Shown here: positions 59,811 to 64,000 of the stretch, one piece after another | Layout of the letters: every line of letters starts with the position of its first letter | Numbering within the stretch: position 1 is the stretch's first letter | Assembly (NCBI RefSeq): GCF_003751445.1 | Contig: NZ_RJUU01000002.1 | Coordinates: forward strand, 372,001 to 436,000 | Direction: 5' to 3' | Length of the DNA: 64,000 nucleotides | From: Streptomyces sp. 840.1 | GTDB taxonomy: Bacteria; Actinomycetota; Actinomycetes; Streptomycetales; Streptomycetaceae | Position numbers and translations under genes: made by a program | Notes under the pieces: model-generated | The model's database searches: none | What the model saw: the letters and a program-made list of their open reading frames with translations, nothing else | What the model was told of the DNA's origin: nothing

Positions 59811-61097
59811 ATGAGCAAGATCCTTATCCGCGGCGCGAAGATCCTCGGCGGCGAGCCGCAGGACGTCCTCATCGACGGCGAGACCGTCGCGGCCGTCGGC
59901 ACCGGCCTCGACGCCGGCGACGCCACGGTCATCGAGGCGGCGGGCCAGATCCTGCTGCCCGGCCTGGTCGACCTCCACACCCACCTGCGCGAGCCCGGCC
60001 GGGAGGACTCCGAAACCGTCCTGACCGGCACCAGGGCCGCCGCGGCAGGCGGCTTCACCGCCGTCCACGCCATGGCCAACACCTTCCCCGTAGCCGACAC
60101 CGCCGGAGTCGTCGAGCAGGTCTGGCGGCTCGGCAGGGAGTCCGGCTACTGCGACGTGCAGCCCATCGGCGCCGTCACCGTCGGCCTGGAGGGCAAGCAG
60201 CTCGCCGAGCTCGGCGCCATGCACGACTCGGCCGCCGGAGTGAAGGTCTTCTCCGACGACGGCAAGTGCGTCGACGACGCGGTGATCATGCGCCGCGCCC
60301 TGGAGTACGTGAAGGCCTTCGACGGGGTCGTCGCCCAGCACGCCCAGGAACCCCGCCTCACCGAGGGCGCCCAGATGAACGAGGGCATCGTCTCGGCCGA
60401 GCTCGGCCTCGGCGGCTGGCCCGCCGTCGCCGAGGAGTCGATCATCGCCCGCGACGTCCTGCTCGCCGCCCACGTCGACTCCCGGGTGCACATCTGCCAC
60501 CTGTCGACCGCCGGCTCCGTCGAGATCGTCCGCTGGGCCAAGTCCAAGGGCTGGAACGTCACCGCCGAGGTCACCCCGCACCACCTCCTCCTCACCGACG
60601 AGCTCGTACGCTCCTACAACCCCGTCTACAAGGTGAACCCGCCGCTGCGCACCGAGGCCGACGTCATGGCCCTGCGCGAGGCCCTCGCGGACGGCACCAT
60701 CGACTGCGTCGCCACCGACCACGCCCCGCACCCGCACGAGGACAAGGACTGCGAGTGGGCCGCGGCCGCCATGGGCATGGTCGGCCTGGAGACCGCGCTC
60801 TCCGTGGTCCAGCAGACGATGGTGGAGACCGGACTCCTCGACTGGGCCGGCGTCGCCGACCGGATGTCGCTGCGCCCGGCCGCCATCGGCCGGCTGGACG
60901 GCCACGGCCGCCCCGTCGCCGCCGGTGAGCCCGCCAACCTCACCCTGGTCGATCCGGCTTACCGTGGAGCGGTGGACCCCGCGGGCTTCGCCTCCCGCAG
61001 CCGCAACACTCCCTACGAGGGACGCGAGCTGCCGGGCCGAGTGACCCACACCTTCCTGCGGGGCCGTGCCACGGTCGTCGACGGGAAGCTCGCGTGA
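59811..61097 (+). CDS. pyrC: Dihydroorotase
   Basis: A 428-residue amidohydrolase (class I type) that closes carbamoyl aspartate to dihydroorotate. Metal ligands are in [10 protein letters not shown] (H56, H58), the ICHLSTAGS histidine, [10 protein letters not shown] and [11 protein letters not shown]. Length and motifs match active actinobacterial PyrC. The stop overlaps the next gene (GTGA). Confidence 0.97.
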   Translation: MSKILIRGAKILGGEPQDVLIDGETVAAVGTGLDAGDATVIEAAGQILLPGLVDLHTHLREPGREDSETVLTGTRAAAAGGFTAVHAMANTFPVADTAGVVEQVWRLGRESGYCDVQPIGAVTVGLEGKQLAELGAMHDSAAGVKVFSDDGKCVDDAVIMRRALEYVKAFDGVVAQHAQEPRLTEGAQMNEGIVSAELGLGGWPAVAEESIIARDVLLAAHVDSRVHICHLSTAGSVEIVRWAKSKGWNVTAEVTPHHLLLTDELVRSYNPVYKVNPPLRTEADVMALREALADGTIDCVATDHAPHPHEDKDCEWAAAAMGMVGLETALSVVQQTMVETGLLDWAGVADRMSLRPAAIGRLDGHGRPVAAGEPANLTLVDPAYRGAVDPAGFASRSRNTPYEGRELPGRVTHTFLRGRATVVDGKLA

Positions 61098-61681
61098 CAA
61101 CACTCAGCCCCAACTTTCAGCTGTACCAACTGGCCGCCGAGCGGAAGTCGGCGGAGGTCACCGACTGGTCCGCCCGGATCAGCTGGGTGATCGCACTGGC
61201 CGTCCTGGTCGCCTTCGTCTACTGGCTGATGCGCCAGGGATGGAAGTGGCGCGGCAGCCTCCAGTCCGGTCTCTCCGACCTCGCGACCCGCCCGGAGGGC
61301 TTCGCGGACGGCGAGAAGCTGCTCACCCTGACCGGGCGCTACCACGCCTCGACGACGGCCGGGCAGTGGCTCGACCGCATCGTCGCCCACGGCCTCGGCA
61401 CCCGCAGCCGCGTCGAGCTCACCCTCACCGAGCAGGGCCTCGACGTCGTACGGCCCGGCGCGGCGGACTTCTTCGTCCCCGCCGCCGACCTGCGCGAGGC
61501 CAGGACCGACAAGGCACTCGCCGGCAAGGTATTGCCCGAGGGCGGCCTCCTGGTCATCACCTGGGCGCTCGGCGACCGGCTGATCGACTCCGGATTCCGC
61601 TCCGACCACTCGGCCGAACACCCTGCCTGGGTCGAGGCCGTCAACCACCTCACCAGCTCTACGGAAGGCACCGCACGATGA
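61094..61681 (+). CDS. PH-like single-span membrane protein in the pyr operon
   Basis: A 195-residue protein with one membrane helix near the N terminus ([16 protein letters not shown]) and a C-terminal beta-rich domain with PH-like alternation ([54 protein letters not shown]). Function unknown, but its fixed place between pyrC and carA, overlapping both neighbours by four bases (GTGA and ATGA), suggests coupling to pyrimidine synthesis or shared expression only. Confidence 0.8.
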   Translation: MTTLSPNFQLYQLAAERKSAEVTDWSARISWVIALAVLVAFVYWLMRQGWKWRGSLQSGLSDLATRPEGFADGEKLLTLTGRYHASTTAGQWLDRIVAHGLGTRSRVELTLTEQGLDVVRPGAADFFVPAADLREARTDKALAGKVLPEGGLLVITWALGDRLIDSGFRSDHSAEHPAWVEAVNHLTSSTEGTAR

Positions 61682-62812
61682 CGATCTCCACCCGGGGAGC
61701 CGGCAAGGCTCCCGCCGTACTCGTCCTGGAGGACGGCCGCGCCTTCCGCGGCCGCGCCTACGGGGCTGTGGGGGAGACCTTCGGCGAGGCGGTTTTCTCC
61801 ACCGGCATGACCGGCTACCAGGAGACGCTGACCGACCCCTCGTACCACCGCCAGGTCGTCGTGATGACCGCCCCGCACGTCGGCAACACCGGTGTGAACG
61901 ACGAGGACCCCGAGTCGAAGCGGATCTGGGTCTCCGGCTACGTCGTGCGCGACCCCGCCCGCACCCCCTCCAACTGGCGCTCGCGGCGCTCGCTCGACGA
62001 CGAGCTCACGGCGCAGGGCGTCGTCGGGATCAGCGGCATCGACACCCGCGCCCTCACCCGCCACCTGCGCGAGCGCGGCGCGATGCGCGTCGGCATCTTC
62101 TCCGGCAGCGCGCTCGCCGACGAGGGCGCGCTCCTCGCCAAGGTGCGCCGGGCTCCCGAGATGAGCGGCGCCGACCTCTCCGCCGAGGTCGCCACCCAGG
62201 AGGCCTACGTCGTCCCCGCGATCGGCACCAAGAAGTTCACCGTCGCCGCGATCGACCTCGGCATCAAGGGCATGACCCCGCACCGGATGGCCGAACGCGG
62301 CATCGAGGTGCACGTCCTGCCCGCCACCGCCACCCTGGAGGAGGTGTACGCGGTCGCCCCCGACGGCGTCTTCTTCTCCAACGGCCCCGGCGACCCGTCC
62401 ACCGCCGACCACCCCGTCTCCGTCATGCGGGGCGTCCTGGAGCGCAGGACCCCGCTCTTCGGTATCTGCTTCGGCAACCAGATCCTGGGCCGCGCGCTCG
62501 GCTTCGGCACCTACAAGCTGAAGTACGGCCACCGCGGCATCAACCAGCCCGTGCAGGACCGCTCGACCGGCAAGGTCGAGGTCACCGCGCACAACCACGG
62601 CTTCGCCGTCGACGCCCCGCTCGACAAGGTCTCCGACACCGCCTACGGGCGGGCCGAGGTCTCCCACGTCTGCCTGAACGACCAGGTCGTCGAGGGCCTC
62701 CAGCTCCTCGACCGGCCGGCCTTCAGCGTCCAGTACCACCCCGAAGCGGCCGCCGGCCCGCACGACGCCGCGTACCTCTTCGACCGCTTCGTATCCCTGA
62801 TGGAGGACCAGC

Positions 62813-62820
<8 letters not shown>
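61678..62820 (+). CDS. carA: Carbamoyl-phosphate synthase small (glutaminase) subunit
   Basis: A 380-residue glutaminase that supplies ammonia to CarB. The N-terminal domain ([19 protein letters not shown]) is followed by the class I amidotransferase domain with nucleophile C264 in FGICFGNQ and the His/Glu pair H354/E356 in [11 protein letters not shown]. The ATG at 61678 overlaps the upstream gene; carB starts eight bases before its stop. Confidence 0.98.

Positions 62821-64000
<1,180 letters not shown>

Overview
The window is a stretch of chromosome from a Streptomyces or very close relative. The evidence is the very high GC content with G/C in third codon positions, frequent GTG and TTG starts, and the genus-marker genes ssgB (sporulation) and bldD (master developmental repressor). 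The gene order, from ssgB through thrS, pimA, pdxST, ruvCAB, secDF, relA, hisS, rpsD, alaS, aro genes, efp, nusB, bldD and pyrRBC to carAB, is one I know from Streptomyces coelicolor. It is mostly conserved core genome; the only clear acquired DNA is a 1.4 kb patch of nested mobile elements at about 18,970-20,360.

Layout. 1-8,400: a leucine-rich peptide end with a TTA codon, a CGNR zinc-finger protein, ssgB, a PGPGW membrane protein, two identical tRNA-Val(CAC) genes bracketing a large membrane protein and a SRPBCC protein, a DEDDh exonuclease, and a DUF4365 (PD-(D/E)xK-like) gene translationally coupled to an unknown gene. 8,500-18,970: thrS, a K+ channel, a HIT hydrolase, an unknown membrane protein facing a pair of DnaA-box-like sites, an EF-G-like GTPase, and the phosphatidylinositol mannoside operon (PIP synthase, acyltransferase, pimA). 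18,970-20,360: an inverted-repeat element abutting the pimA stop codon, a truncated second repeat element, a solo IS end and a complete IS481-family insertion sequence. 20,430-33,000: LemA-like protein, pdxS-pdxT, yebC, ruvC-ruvA-ruvB, yajC-secD-secF-apt and relA. 33,000-43,550: DUF349 protein, membrane-anchored cyclophilin, metallo-beta-lactamase-fold hydrolase, hisS, VKOR, rarA, a DUF2470 protein, rpsD and a STAND ATPase. 43,780-53,900: a long co-directional block DUF948-DUF6167-alaS-ruvX-mltG-aroE-aroC-aroK/aroB-aroQ. 54,030-64,000: P-loop protein, M24 peptidase-like protein, efp, nusB, bldD (divergent), then the pyrimidine operon pyrR-pyrB-pyrC-membrane gene-carA-carB (cut by the window end).

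How genes work together. The shikimate genes form a near-complete route from 3-dehydroquinate formation to chorismate, apart from EPSP synthase. The pyr operon supplies carbamoyl phosphate, aspartate transcarbamylase and dihydroorotase, with PyrR placed to repress its own leader. RuvABC, RuvX, RarA and YebC form a recombination and repair theme.

The most interesting signals are regulatory or structural. Matched RecA-independent DNA-damage promoters (PafBC type) precede both ruvC and rarA. A near-perfect iron box lies in the 56-bp gap between a DUF2470 gene and rpsD. There is no stop codon between aroK and aroB. A PyrR-binding motif overlaps the translation-initiation region of pyrR. Two DnaA boxes sit beside a 10-bp-arm palindrome. 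The M24 protein has lost several metal ligands. I saw no CRISPR array, prophage or biosynthetic cluster, and no clearly new multi-gene system; the best candidate for an undescribed unit is the DUF4365 pair at 6,562-8,396.
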